Source of the DNA: Alicyclobacillus fastidiosus
Lineage (GTDB): Bacteria > Bacillota > Bacilli > Alicyclobacillales > Alicyclobacillaceae
NCBI RefSeq assembly: GCF_026651875.1
Contig: NZ_CP104067.1
Location: 4,826,501-4,890,500 of the forward strand
Reading direction: 5' to 3'
DNA: 64,000 nt
The notes under the pieces were generated by a model. The model saw only the letters and a program-made list of their open reading frames with translations. It did no database searches and was not told the origin of the DNA. How positions within the stretch are numbered: the first letter of the stretch is position 1; every line of letters begins with the position of its first letter. Position numbers and translations under genes: made by a program. This document shows positions 52,396-61,948 of this stretch, in pieces.

Positions 52396-54303
52396 ATGAC
52401 GAAGGCTACACCGTGGTTACATCCTGTTCTCATAAGCCTTGCTGTTGTGGCATTGATGTTTGCGTTATTTAACTTTGGGAACGTGAAACGAAGGCTAATT
52501 GGAAGACCCTTACGTACACGTGAATTGAATCAGTCGCATACGAAATTGGTTTGGGGAATCGCATTACCGATTCTTGCCGCTGACTTGTATTCATCGGTGG
52601 CATATGGCCCTGAAGCTGGAATTACGGAGCTAAGCAAACTAGGGCCTAGCGTAAAATGGATGATCATACCCATCACAGCGTCTACTGTTCTCCTGTTAGT
52701 CATCCTCATTACGTCGTACATTATGGGGGTGATTGCCTACCCCAGTGGCGGCGGCGCTTACGCCATCGCAAAGGATAACTTCAAGGGAAAATGGATCGGG
52801 CTGGTGGCAGCGAGTGCGCTTCTCATCGACTACGTCTTAACCGTCGCTGTATCGGTATCGTCTGGAATTCAGACGATGGCGTCGTCGTATCCAGTGTTAG
52901 TCCGGCACGAAACCTCCCTTTCCGTACTTTGTGTGCTGATTATTTTATTTGTTAATCTCCGTGGCGTGAGTGAGTCTGCCAAAGTGTTTTCCGCACCCAC
53001 ACTTTTCTTTATGCTGTGTATGCTATTCCTAGTCGGTGCTGGGTTTGTCGACGAAATGCATCATGGATTTGTACAACCACAAACGCCACCATGGGGAACC
53101 GTTCCTCAAGGATTAACGCTGTTGCTGCTGTTAAAAGCATTTAGTGCCGCGTGCTCGTCATTAACGGGAATCGAGACGATTTCCAATGCGGTTCCTATTT
53201 TCCGTGAATCCCAAACCGGTGCGATTAAGGCATACATCGCTCTTGGTTTAATCACCGCAGTCACATTGCTTGGTTTTTCGTACAACCTGTACGTTCAAGG
53301 TATTTCCGTCAAACCGAATAATACGATGCTATCGCAATTGCTTCTGGTTTACTTTGGACACGGAGTGATTTATCAGATCATCATCTGGGCGACGCTCCTC
53401 GTTTTAATTCTGGCGGCCAATTCCACGTTTACAGGCTTCCCACAACTTTCTGCACTCGTTGCGAGTGATGGATTTCTCCCCCGCGCGCTTGTCATGCGGG
53501 GAGACAGACTCGGCTATTCAAACGGAATGATTGTGTTAGCCGCTTTATCGATCCTCTTGATTGAGGTGTTTAGCGCCCAAACAAACGCCCTGATTCCGTT
53601 GTATTCAATCGGAGTATTCCTCGCGTTTACCATTGCACAATTGGGCCTTACACGTCGCTGGATGAGAGTAAAAGGCCGTGGATGGAAGGCAAAGGCGATC
53701 ATCAATTTGTTCGGAGCCATTGTCACGACCGTTGTGTCCATCGTGGTGGCGGTGACCAAGTTTACCGGTGGCGCATGGATTGTCCTGGTCATTTTGCCGA
53801 TTTTGGTCTTTCTCGCGACACGCATTCGAAAACACTACAACAACGTCGCGGATGCACTCCGAATGGATGTAGAGCATTCTCCACCGGTGGAACATCGCGT
53901 GATTTCAGTGGTACTGGTATCAAGCGTCCATCAAATTGTACGACAAACAGTATCCTTCGCACTTAGTACGACAAACGAGGTGGTTGCCCTATACATTGGA
54001 TTTGACGACGAATCCATCAAACGAATGGAGGACAAATGGGAGCAATGGGGATCGCCCTGTCGGTTGATTACTGTGAAAAGTGAATATCGCTCATTGCTAA
54101 CCCCACTGTCCCGTTTCATTAAGAGATTGGAGAACTATGAGGGAGGGAAACCGGATCACATTCAATTGCTCATCGGTCAATTTATTCCGAAGAAATGGTG
54201 GCACCAAATCCTGCACAATCAGTCCTCGTTACTGATTCGGACCTGGATGATAAAACATCGTGACGTAGTTGTAACTACCCTGCCTTTCCACTTACCGAAA
54301 TAA
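52396..54303 (+). CDS. KimA-like APC-superfamily permease (probable potassium importer)
   Basis: A 635-aa membrane protein: about twelve helices, then a cytosolic C-terminal domain (from about residue 480). The first core helix reads LPILAADLYSSVAYGPEAG, resembling the SDALSSVAYG helix of KimA/YdaO, and YPSGGGAYAIAKDNFKGKWI followed by LLIDYVLTVAVSVSSGIQTM also fits that group rather than ordinary amino-acid permeases. KimA is a high-affinity K+/H+ symporter whose C-terminal domain binds c-di-AMP. The ATG at 52396 has GGGGGG eight bases upstream; the TTG frame at 52378 is less likely. No ydaO riboswitch is visible upstream. It might replace Kdp uptake, given the broken kdpA. Confidence 0.8.
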   Translation: MTKATPWLHPVLISLAVVALMFALFNFGNVKRRLIGRPLRTRELNQSHTKLVWGIALPILAADLYSSVAYGPEAGITELSKLGPSVKWMIIPITASTVLLLVILITSYIMGVIAYPSGGGAYAIAKDNFKGKWIGLVAASALLIDYVLTVAVSVSSGIQTMASSYPVLVRHETSLSVLCVLIILFVNLRGVSESAKVFSAPTLFFMLCMLFLVGAGFVDEMHHGFVQPQTPPWGTVPQGLTLLLLLKAFSAACSSLTGIETISNAVPIFRESQTGAIKAYIALGLITAVTLLGFSYNLYVQGISVKPNNTMLSQLLLVYFGHGVIYQIIIWATLLVLILAANSTFTGFPQLSALVASDGFLPRALVMRGDRLGYSNGMIVLAALSILLIEVFSAQTNALIPLYSIGVFLAFTIAQLGLTRRWMRVKGRGWKAKAIINLFGAIVTTVVSIVVAVTKFTGGAWIVLVILPILVFLATRIRKHYNNVADALRMDVEHSPPVEHRVISVVLVSSVHQIVRQTVSFALSTTNEVVALYIGFDDESIKRMEDKWEQWGSPCRLITVKSEYRSLLTPLSRFIKRLENYEGGKPDHIQLLIGQFIPKKWWHQILHNQSSLLIRTWMIKHRDVVVTTLPFHLPK

Positions 54304-54313
54304 TGATACGTCG

Positions 54314-54346
54314 GGAATGGGCGCGTTCTGTTTGCGCGCCCATTCC
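54314..54346 (+). terminator. Hairpin terminator after the KimA-like gene
   Basis: GGAATGGGCGCG (54314-54325) pairs perfectly with CGCGCCCATTCC (54335-54346), a 12-bp stem beginning 10 bases after the stop codon. No U-run follows, so termination may be partial. Confidence 0.65.
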
Positions 54347-54600
54347 GTTGAAGAACTGGTACTTGGCCACACGGCGTTGGCCTCCATGGCACCTTTCGCA
54401 GAAGGCCTCGGTAATTACATCCGCCGTCAGAGACGGAGTGGATGCCATAAGTTTCTTACACGGGACATCATCCCCAGAGCTCGGCCTTCCACAATTTGCA
54501 AAATCCTGCTGCACCAACAGCCGAGCAACGTTCCAGCAACCATAGCCCGCTGCATTTTATGCTACACTGTGGCAGAGTATAAGTAAGTGATAAGGGGTTA
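54347..54600. other. 254-base gap before exoA
   Basis: Overlapping 80-codon frames exist on both strands (54275-54517 minus, 54303-54545 plus), but neither has a ribosome site or family resemblance. The exoA promoter must lie within the last 100 bases. Confidence 0.4.
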
Positions 54601-55365
54601 TTGACGCTGAAACTGGTATCTTGGAATGTGAACGGCTTACGGGCGTGCGTAAATAAAGGATTTCCCGAGTATTTCAATGATATCAATGCAGATATATTCT
54701 GCGTTCAGGAGACCAAGCTACAGGAAGGGCAAATTCACCTGGAACTTGGCGAGGATTATGAGCAATACTGGAATTACGCCCTGAAGAAGGGGTATTCCGG
54801 AACCGCGGTGTTTACGCGAATTAAGCCACTATCCGTACGATATGGTCTGGAAGAGGAGACAGAGCCCGAGGGGCGAATCATTACGCTTGAATTTGGCTCC
54901 TTCTATCTTGTGACGGTATATACCCCCAATGCGAAGCGTGATTTGTCGAGACTGTCATATAGACTGGAATGGGAAGAGCGGTTCCGCAGCTATCTCCTTC
55001 AGCTTGACGTTCAAAAGCCGGTGATCATTTGCGGTGATTTGAATGTCGCCCACCAGGAGATAGACCTGAAGAATGCGAAGGGGAACCGCGGGAATTCCGG
55101 ATTTACTGAGGAAGAGCGGGAAAAGATGACCCTGCTTCTAGAGTCCGGCTTCACGGACTCCTTCAGATATCTTTACCCTGACCGAACCGATGCCTATTCC
55201 TGGTGGTCGAATATGCCAAGGGTAAGAGAGCGAAACGTCGGTTGGCGAATCGATTATTTCCTCGTTTCATCGAGACTGCGCCCCTACATCGTCGACGCGC
55301 GAATTGACTCCGAAGTATTTGGGAGCGATCACTGCCCCGTTGTACTGGAAATGGACGATTTTTGA
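54601..55365 (+). CDS. exoA: Exodeoxyribonuclease III / AP endonuclease
   Basis: A 254-aa exonuclease III-type DNA repair enzyme that cuts at abasic sites. Active-site motifs appear in order: KLVSWNVNGLRA, CVQETKLQ with the metal glutamate, TVYTPNA, ICGDLNVAH with the catalytic aspartate pair, NVGWRIDYFLVS and FGSDHCPVVLEM with the catalytic histidine. The length matches ExoA of Bacillus. The start is TTG at 54601 with AAGGGG a few bases upstream. It stands alone between two hairpins and is a housekeeping gene bordering the galacturonate locus. Confidence 0.95.
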   Translation: MTLKLVSWNVNGLRACVNKGFPEYFNDINADIFCVQETKLQEGQIHLELGEDYEQYWNYALKKGYSGTAVFTRIKPLSVRYGLEEETEPEGRIITLEFGSFYLVTVYTPNAKRDLSRLSYRLEWEERFRSYLLQLDVQKPVIICGDLNVAHQEIDLKNAKGNRGNSGFTEEEREKMTLLLESGFTDSFRYLYPDRTDAYSWWSNMPRVRERNVGWRIDYFLVSSRLRPYIVDARIDSEVFGSDHCPVVLEMDDF

Positions 55366-55392
55366 CCCGTATTCCACGCCACCTAAAAGTAA

Positions 55393-55421
55393 AGGGCTCC
55401 ACGACAATGTCGTCGAGCCCT
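55393..55421. terminator. Bidirectional terminator between exoA and uxaC
   Basis: AGGGCTC (55393-55399) pairs with GAGCCCT (55415-55421), with an inner CGAC/GTCG stem, between converging genes. Confidence 0.75.
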
Positions 55422-55538
55422 ATTCTGATACAGAGGCCAATCGTGGCTTTGCACAAACACTTCAAATCCTCCGCCTGCCAGTGCTGCGAAACAGACGGAC
55501 AAACTGTGAGGTACTCCTTGTTTCGGAACTTCAGGCCG

Positions 55539-56942
55539 TTAAACCAAACCGAAGTATTCCTTCGCATTGTCGTAACAGATTCCCTGAACGATGCGCCCTA
55601 TTAACTGTAAATCGTTTGGCGCCTCTCCCTTCTCGACCCATTCACCGAGCAAATTGCAAAGCAGGCGCCGGAAGTACTCATGGCGGGTGTAGGACAAGAA
55701 ACTCCGAGAGTCGGTCAACATCCCGACAAACCGACTCAAGAGACCGATATCGGCTAATGTCTGCATCTGATGGAGCATGCCTTCTTTGGTATCATTGAAC
55801 CACCATGCCGCTCCAAGTTGAAGTTTTCCAGGAATTCCACCTCCCTGGAAACTGCCAAGCAACGCAGCAAGAACGGGATAATCCTTTGGATTCAAACTAT
55901 AAAGAATCGTCTTTGGCAGCGAATCATCCATTTCCAACGTGTTTAGCAACTGGCAGAGCTGTACCGCCAATTCACCGTCGTGAATTGCGTCATAGCCGGT
56001 ATCCGGACCTATGCGCTTAAACATGCGGGTGTTGTTATTGCGGGCTGCATGCATATGCAATTGCATGACCCAGCCAAGCCGCGCATACAGCTTGCCGAGG
56101 AATACCATCGTATAGGTTTTATACTTGTGCTCCTCCTCGAGGCTAATTGCTTCATTGTTCAACGACTTGTTAAAGATGGTGGAGACTTCCTCTAGGGTCG
56201 TGAACTCAAAGGGGACCGTGTCCAGGGCATGGTCTGAAGCCCTGCAGCCTACCTCGTGGAAAAACTCCGCCCTTGAGGTGATTGCATCTAAAAGGCCTTG
56301 ATAATCCGAAATCGGCGTCCCAATCGCCCGTTCCAGTTTATCAATCCACGGGAGGAACGTATCTCGCCGAATCTCTAAAGCCTTGTCTGGGCGAAATGCA
56401 GGTACCACCTTCACGGGAAACGTCTTGTCTTCTTTAAGTCTTAAGTGGTATTCAAGGGAATCGACCGGATCATCGGTGGTGCAAATGACTTGGACGTTCG
56501 ATTTTGTAATGAAGTCTCGTACGCGAAACCCTTCTTGATTCAATAAAGCATTTGTTTTATCCCAGATTTCCGGGGCCGAGGCTTCGTCAAGCAATGTCTC
56601 AATACCGAAGTACCGCTGCAACTCGAGGTGTGACCAGTGGTATAGTGGATTTCCGATGGTCATTGGTACAGTCTTGGCCCAGGCCAAAAACTTGTCGTAG
56701 TCACTGGCATCTCCCGTTATGAACGCTTCGTCTACTCCGTTTGCGCGCATTAAACGCCACTTATAATGATCCCCACCGAGCCAGACTTCAGTAATATTGC
56801 GAAACTGATAGTTCTCATAGATTTGCTTTGGGCTCAAGTGGCAGTGGTAATCGATAATCGGCATGTTCTGCGCATAGTTTTCGTACAGCTCCACCGCAGT
56901 CTGATTCGACAACAAAAATTGGTCATTTAAAAATTTCTTCAT
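55539..56942 (-). CDS. uxaC: Glucuronate/galacturonate isomerase
   Basis: A 467-aa uronate isomerase converting D-galacturonate to D-tagaturonate (or glucuronate to fructuronate). The metal-site motif IIDYHCHLSPKQI, the WLGGDHYKWRLMRANGV segment, TTDDP, QLHMHAARNNN and the C-terminal GMLTDSRSFLSYTRHEYFRR are all characteristic. The ATG at 56942 has GGAG seven bases upstream; the ATG at 56948 is too close. It is the last gene of the galacturonate set, 84 bases after eda. Partner enzymes UxaB and UxaA indicate the galacturonate branch. Confidence 0.95.
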   Translation of the reverse strand: MKKFLNDQFLLSNQTAVELYENYAQNMPIIDYHCHLSPKQIYENYQFRNITEVWLGGDHYKWRLMRANGVDEAFITGDASDYDKFLAWAKTVPMTIGNPLYHWSHLELQRYFGIETLLDEASAPEIWDKTNALLNQEGFRVRDFITKSNVQVICTTDDPVDSLEYHLRLKEDKTFPVKVVPAFRPDKALEIRRDTFLPWIDKLERAIGTPISDYQGLLDAITSRAEFFHEVGCRASDHALDTVPFEFTTLEEVSTIFNKSLNNEAISLEEEHKYKTYTMVFLGKLYARLGWVMQLHMHAARNNNTRMFKRIGPDTGYDAIHDGELAVQLCQLLNTLEMDDSLPKTILYSLNPKDYPVLAALLGSFQGGGIPGKLQLGAAWWFNDTKEGMLHQMQTLADIGLLSRFVGMLTDSRSFLSYTRHEYFRRLLCNLLGEWVEKGEAPNDLQLIGRIVQGICYDNAKEYFGLV

Positions 56943-57026
56943 GTTCATTCTCCTCTCTACCGCTCCCAAGAAGTCGCGTATTTCCCTGTGCTTGAGCGAA
57001 AAACCTCAGCTTTCAACGCCGTGAGC

Positions 57027-57680
57027 CTAGACCTGCCCATTCTTCGCGGCATCAATACGATCCACCGCCATCCGCACCCGATTTTCAATGGAATCCCAAT
57101 CGGAGTGAGCAATTTCCCCCTTCGAAGCAAGTGAACTGCCCATGCCAACGCCCACCGCTCCAGCGCGGATAAATTCTGCCGCATTGTCGACTGTGATCCC
57201 GCCTGTGGGGATAAACGATGTGCCCTTAAACGGACCTAACAAATCCCTTAAATACGCGGATCCAAGAGACGATGCTGGAAACAGCTTTAAAACCTCAGCC
57301 CCAAGACGCAACGCCTGAACCACTTCTGTCGGAGTTGCAACACCTGGAACAAAGGGACGCCCCAAATCTCGAGCCGTCTCAATGAGCTCTGCATCAACAT
57401 GAGGACTCAGCAGAAAGTCTGCTCCAGCTTCTACTGCCTGTTGTACTTCTTCCCTCGTCATCAATGTGCCAGCACCGATGAGCAGTTGACTCCCATACTC
57501 TTGACGGATAGCCCGAATTGACTCAAACGCACCTTCCGATTCAACTGTAACCTCGACGGCTTTAGCACCGCCTGCGATGACAGCTTGACATAAAGGCAAG
57601 ACTACTTTTGGAGACAGCTTTCGAAAAATCGCAACTACCCCGGCGCTTTTCACGCGCTCCACCGCATTCTCCAGGTTCAT
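57027..57680 (-). CDS. eda: 2-dehydro-3-deoxyphosphogluconate aldolase
   Basis: A 217-aa KDPG aldolase that splits 2-keto-3-deoxy-6-phosphogluconate into pyruvate and glyceraldehyde-3-phosphate. The acid/base glutamate is in AVEVTVES, the substrate loop is LIGAGTLMT, and the Schiff-base lysine is in EVLKLFPASSLG; FIPTGGITVDNAAEFI binds phosphate. The ATG at 57680 shares an ATGA overlap with the kdgK stop, showing translational coupling; GGAGGGGG is about eleven bases upstream. It performs the last step of the galacturonate route. Confidence 0.95.
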   Translation of the reverse strand: MNLENAVERVKSAGVVAIFRKLSPKVVLPLCQAVIAGGAKAVEVTVESEGAFESIRAIRQEYGSQLLIGAGTLMTREEVQQAVEAGADFLLSPHVDAELIETARDLGRPFVPGVATPTEVVQALRLGAEVLKLFPASSLGSAYLRDLLGPFKGTSFIPTGGITVDNAAEFIRAGAVGVGMGSSLASKGEIAHSDWDSIENRVRMAVDRIDAAKNGQV

Positions 57681-58666
57681 CGTGCAACATTCCCCCTCCC
57701 TGACAACTCCTGTACAACTTCGGACCACGATGGGTAACCGGCGTAATCCCCCATGCTAGTGACTGCAAAGGCACCTACAAGAGAGCCTAAGCGCATGGAC
57801 TCTTCGATACTCCATCCACGGAGCATCCCCGCAAGCCAACCTGCGTTGAAGCCGTCACCGGCACCGACCGTGTCAACCACGCGAGTGACTGGCCACACTG
57901 GCACTTCAGTTTTCACACCGGCAACGCTTCCCGCGGCGCCACGTTCCCCCAGTTTGAGCATCACGCCCTGGCCAGCAAACCCGTGTTTACGGATATATTC
58001 CTCGATCACGATGACCTCATCGGTCCCGAATAGCAACTGCGCTTCTTCGTCACCAAGCAAAAACCACGTAATGTAAGGCAGTACCTGCTTGACACACTCA
58101 CGCCATTGCTCCACATTCCCAAGCTTCAGACGGACGTTGACATCAAAGGAAATGGGGATGTCGAGTGTATGACATAACTCGAACAACTCCGTTGCCGCCT
58201 GACGACTGTCGGCGCCGATCATCCAAGTAATGCCCGTTGAGTGCACCCAACTCCACGTGCCAGCCTGAAGTTCATTTTGCACGTCTACAGGATTCCATCC
58301 TCCAACCGCCATAGACGATGTGGAGCGATAGTAATAAACGGATGTCCGCCCCTGCAATCCCGACCATTGCTTAAAGAACATCCCAGTTGGCGCGGACGCG
58401 TCTTGCTGTACATATCGCATATCGACCCCCTCTGCACGACCGGAGTGGAGAATGATTTGCCCCAGTGGATCAGTTCCCACACTGCAAGCAAACGAAGCGT
58501 TGATGCCCAGCCTGGCAAGGCCAACCGCTGTATTCAATTCAGCCCCCGCTGCGTAAGGGCGCAGTTGGTGCGTGGTTGAAATTTGACCTTCAGCATCGGG
58601 TACAAGCACGACAAGTGGTTCACCGAACGTGAGAACAGAGGGTAATGCTGCCGGTTTGTCTGTCAA
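57677..58666 (-). CDS. kdgK: 2-keto-3-deoxygluconate kinase (PfkB family)
   Basis: A 329-aa ribokinase-family sugar kinase that phosphorylates KDG to KDPG. It has GEPLVVLVPD near the start, the substrate region YAAGAELNTAVGLARLG, YYYRSTSSMA, FDVNVRLKL and the ATP/anion-hole motif VDTVGAGDGFNAGWLAG with the catalytic aspartate. The TTG at 58666 has GAGG eight bases upstream and avoids overlap with uxaB; the longer TTG start at 58690 is less likely. It overlaps eda by four bases. Confidence 0.92.
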   Translation of the reverse strand: MTDKPAALPSVLTFGEPLVVLVPDAEGQISTTHQLRPYAAGAELNTAVGLARLGINASFACSVGTDPLGQIILHSGRAEGVDMRYVQQDASAPTGMFFKQWSGLQGRTSVYYYRSTSSMAVGGWNPVDVQNELQAGTWSWVHSTGITWMIGADSRQAATELFELCHTLDIPISFDVNVRLKLGNVEQWRECVKQVLPYITWFLLGDEEAQLLFGTDEVIVIEEYIRKHGFAGQGVMLKLGERGAAGSVAGVKTEVPVWPVTRVVDTVGAGDGFNAGWLAGMLRGWSIEESMRLGSLVGAFAVTSMGDYAGYPSWSEVVQELSGRGNVAR

Positions 58667-58676
58667 TTTCAATTCC

Positions 58677-60191
58677 TCACTTCTCCCCAATGGCGCAAAT
58701 TACCGATTCTAATGCAGAGATGGTTCCGTGCGCTCGCGCACTGCGAATGAATGCCGCAATCCCCTCCCGCAGGCCATCTATCTCGTTGAGGTCTTGGTTC
58801 CAAAGTTCAGTTTTGCCAAGGAGCATCGAGATTGTCGCCTCTAGTCCCACAGCGGTTTCTTCACTCCATATGTCCGCAATCATCTGAACCATCTCCGCGT
58901 CGTCTCGGATGGTCCAACGTTCTGTGGGGTTATCTGCATTGCGATAAAAGAGTAGCTGAGCTGCAATCGCTGCTGACAACAAGGCAGGCACGCGCTCGTG
59001 ATTCTGATAGAACTCGTACAAGGTCGGCAACAGACGCACACGTATCTTCGACAGCCCATTCAAGGTAATGGAGTCCAACTCATGGTGAACGAATGGATTT
59101 TTGAACCTGTCGACGACGGATCCGGCAAACTCTACTACCTTCGCTTTGTCTACAGCAGGAATGCTCGATAGCAGTGTCGGAACAATTTCCTCATTCATCA
59201 GCCTCTGCACAAACAATCCCAATACCGGATGATTCATCACTTCCCCGACCGTTTGAAGTCCAGACAGCAGTCCCAAAGCACACATGGCGGTATGGGCACC
59301 GTTCAATATCCTTACCTTCTGCATTCGGTAAGGTGTCACATCTGAAACGTACGGTACATTCAAACCAATTTTCTCAAACTGCCATTCTCGTTTCAGGCGT
59401 TCGTCTGCTTCGATGGCCCACAGGTGAAATGGTTCTCCAACCGTCACCAGCTCATCTCGATACGATAGGGCGAAGAGCAAGTCATGTGCGTCTTCACCTT
59501 GGGGAAACCCAGTTACAATCCGGTCGACCAACGTGTTGCAAAAATGATTATGCGACCGCACCCACTCCGTGAAGGGATGAGGCAATCCCCAATCGTCCGC
59601 GTGGTGAAGCACGATTTCGCGAAGCTTATCACCGTTGTTGTCAATTAATTCACAGGGAACAATCGTCATCCCAGCTGATGCTGCCCCATCAAAGCAATAG
59701 TAACGATGATACAGGTAAGCCGCTAATTTACCTGGGAAAGATTGCACGGGCGTTCCTAATTTCAGTTCCTCTGGAGTGTATTGAATACCAGATTCCGTGG
59801 TGTTGGATACCACGATATCAATCTCCGGATTCTCAGCACACGCAAGGAACTCCCCCCAGTTTTGGTAAGGGTCTATTCCTCGACTCACGGAAGACACGAT
59901 TTCTTGTTCTTCGACTTGTACCCCCTGTTGCAACCCCCGCAACCACACCGTAAAGAGCCCATCTTGCCGATTCAGTTGTTCGATATTTGGCGCTCCCGTT
60001 TTACGCGGGGCAACGACGACGATACGACCGCGAAACAGTTTATTTTTATTCAGGCGATGAATCATCCAATCCACAAAACCGCGCAGGAAATTTCCTTCCC
60101 CAATCTGAAGTACTCGTTCAGGGAATGCCAAGATGCCCTTGTCGGGACAACAGTCTTGCGACAGCAGTGATCGTTCGCGATTTCCGGTCAC
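58677..60191 (-). CDS. uxaB: Tagaturonate reductase
   Basis: A 504-aa long-chain mannitol-dehydrogenase-family enzyme reducing D-tagaturonate to D-altronate with NADH. The N-terminal cofactor region is VLQIGEGNFLRGFVDWMIHR, with SNTTESGI and the catalytic motif region KVRILNGAHTAMCALG, in which the lysine and asparagine are active-site residues. The start is GTG at 60191 forming a GTGA overlap with the uxaA stop, so the two genes are coupled. The size and the neighbouring altronate dehydratase favour UxaB over mannonate enzymes. Confidence 0.94.
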   Translation of the reverse strand: MTGNRERSLLSQDCCPDKGILAFPERVLQIGEGNFLRGFVDWMIHRLNKNKLFRGRIVVVAPRKTGAPNIEQLNRQDGLFTVWLRGLQQGVQVEEQEIVSSVSRGIDPYQNWGEFLACAENPEIDIVVSNTTESGIQYTPEELKLGTPVQSFPGKLAAYLYHRYYCFDGAASAGMTIVPCELIDNNGDKLREIVLHHADDWGLPHPFTEWVRSHNHFCNTLVDRIVTGFPQGEDAHDLLFALSYRDELVTVGEPFHLWAIEADERLKREWQFEKIGLNVPYVSDVTPYRMQKVRILNGAHTAMCALGLLSGLQTVGEVMNHPVLGLFVQRLMNEEIVPTLLSSIPAVDKAKVVEFAGSVVDRFKNPFVHHELDSITLNGLSKIRVRLLPTLYEFYQNHERVPALLSAAIAAQLLFYRNADNPTERWTIRDDAEMVQMIADIWSEETAVGLEATISMLLGKTELWNQDLNEIDGLREGIAAFIRSARAHGTISALESVICAIGEK

Positions 60192-61690
60192 AGTGTTACA
60201 CCGTCCTTAAAGATAGCAATTTCGCGGAAGCCGTTTTTCTCGTTCCGAGTTTGTACCCGCCCAGAGGCGATGTCGATCATCGTGTTATACAATGAGGCCG
60301 CCAAGGATTGCATATCGTCCCCCTCAACTAGGCTTCCGGCATTAAAGTCGATCCAATTTCGCTTTTTCTCATATAAACTAGTATTCGTTGAGATCTTGAC
60401 CGTCGGAACCGCTGCGCCCATCGGCGTTCCACGCCCAGTGGTAAACAGAACCATGTGTGCACCTGCTGTGGTCAACGCGGTAACGGAAACCATATCGTTT
60501 CCTGGCGCCTGCACGAGACTGAGGCCAGGCTTCGTTGCCGATATCCCATAAGGCACCACATCGACAACGGGCGATGTCCCACCTTTTTGGATACAACCGA
60601 GTGATTTTTCCTCTAATGTCGTAATACCGCCGTCTTTATTGCCTGGTGACGGGTTTTCGTAAATCACTTGATGATGGCGTGTATAGTAATCTTTAAAATC
60701 GTTGATGAGAGAAACGACATCCCCAAACACCCGGTCGTCGACAGCGCGGTTCATTAAGATGGTCTCAGCACCGAACATCTCCGGTACTTCGGTCAAGAGC
60801 GATGTACCTCCCTGGGCTACCACCAAATCCGATAGTGCACCTACTAACGGGTTGGCAGTGATGCCGGAGAAACCATCTGATCCGCCGCATTTCAACCCAA
60901 TCTTGAGACGGCTCACCGGAACCTTTTCCCGCTTGAAGGTACGCGCGTAGTCAGCTAATTCACGCAGTAAACGCATTCCCTCTTCGAACTCATCTTCGAT
61001 ATCCTGGAGTGCCAGAAACCGAATTTTCTCTTCCGGTACATCGTTCAAAAACGGACGAAATTCTTGAATTCGATTGTTCTCACAACCAAGTCCAAGGACG
61101 AGAACGCCAGCCGCGTTCGGGTGACGTACGAGCCCAGCTAATGCCTTCTGCGTGTACAGAAGGTCGTCTCCAAGTTGAGAGCATCCATACGGGTGAGCAA
61201 AATGATATACACCGTCGATCCCGTCACCTCGAAGCTCCGAGTCAGCCATCTTTGCCAAAGTTTCAGCTGCTTTGTTCACGCAACCAACAGTATTTAGGAT
61301 CCAAATCTCATTCCGAACCCCTACATCCCCGTTTTCGCGAACATATCCATCGAAAGACGCGGGAAGGTCAATGATCCGCTCCGATGGTCGCGTGACGGAT
61401 GGTTGATACCGGTATTCCTCTTTGCCGCTGAGGTTCGTCTTCGCGTTGTGGGTATGCACCCACTGGCCCTTGCGTATGTCCACCGTCGCGTGTCCAATCT
61501 GGTACCCGTATTTCATGATGTTGTCTTGTACAGGTATATCCACTAAGGCGATTTTGTGCCCTCGAGGAATGTCTTCCATCACCTGTAGGGTCCCACCGGA
61601 ATATTCAACGCTGTCTCCGGCCGAAACAGGGACCGTTGCGACAAGAACGTTGTCAGTTCCATGTATTCGCAACGCCTTGGCAGCACACAT
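60188..61690 (-). CDS. uxaA: Altronate dehydratase
   Basis: A 500-aa altronate dehydratase that converts D-altronate to 2-keto-3-deoxygluconate using iron. The N-terminal SAF-like domain (MCAAKALRIHGTDNVLVATV) is followed by the main UxaA domain with VGVRNEIWILNTVGCVNKAA, FAHPYGCSQLGDD, GLKCGGSDGFSGITANP and LFTTGRGTPMGAAVPTVKIS. The ATG at 61690 has GGAGGATATAACCG upstream. It is the first enzyme gene of the operon and lies behind an operator shared with the transporter. Confidence 0.95.
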   Translation of the reverse strand: MCAAKALRIHGTDNVLVATVPVSAGDSVEYSGGTLQVMEDIPRGHKIALVDIPVQDNIMKYGYQIGHATVDIRKGQWVHTHNAKTNLSGKEEYRYQPSVTRPSERIIDLPASFDGYVRENGDVGVRNEIWILNTVGCVNKAAETLAKMADSELRGDGIDGVYHFAHPYGCSQLGDDLLYTQKALAGLVRHPNAAGVLVLGLGCENNRIQEFRPFLNDVPEEKIRFLALQDIEDEFEEGMRLLRELADYARTFKREKVPVSRLKIGLKCGGSDGFSGITANPLVGALSDLVVAQGGTSLLTEVPEMFGAETILMNRAVDDRVFGDVVSLINDFKDYYTRHHQVIYENPSPGNKDGGITTLEEKSLGCIQKGGTSPVVDVVPYGISATKPGLSLVQAPGNDMVSVTALTTAGAHMVLFTTGRGTPMGAAVPTVKISTNTSLYEKKRNWIDFNAGSLVEGDDMQSLAASLYNTMIDIASGRVQTRNEKNGFREIAIFKDGVTL

Positions 61691-61750
61691 CGGTTATATC
61701 CTCCATTCGCAAGAAGAATTGTTATCTCTTCACCAAAAATACTTCCGATA

Positions 61751-61776
61751 TAACATGTATATGTTAATTGTAACAC
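61751..61776 (-). promoter_or_regulatory. Operator upstream of uxaA (shared with the transporter gene)
   Basis: Three half-sites alternate every four bases: TAACAT, ATGTTA, TAACA. The first two form the perfect palindrome TAACATGTATATGTTA (61751-61766) and the last two ATGTTAATTGTAACAC (61761-61776), which matches 14 of 16 positions of the palindrome in front of the sugar transporter gene. It lies 61-86 bases before the uxaA start and is a likely LacI-family or GntR-family binding site. Confidence 0.65.
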
Positions 61777-61884
61777 AAAAACCATCTAGGAAAGCGAATT
61801 CATTTTTGAACTTTCAGCTTGGACGGGCCACCACATATACGATAAATAAAGAAATTCTATGCATCTTCTTTGGATGTTAAGTCT

Positions 61885-61919
61885 AACAAATAAATAAGAC
61901 CGAAGGGAAGCTCCGGTCT
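61885..61919 (-). terminator. Terminator after the sugar transporter gene
   Basis: On the minus strand AGACCG and CGGTCT (plus 61914-61919 and 61897-61902) form a stem followed by TATTTATTTGTT. It lies 30 bases after the transporter stop and separates it from uxaA. Confidence 0.65.
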
Positions 61920-61948
61920 GCATCCAATGTAACATGCGCACCTCAGAT

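Noticed and set aside
54275..54545. 80-codon frames on both strands before exoA
   Set aside because: No ribosome site, no recognisable domain, and both overlap the terminator hairpin of the KimA-like gene.
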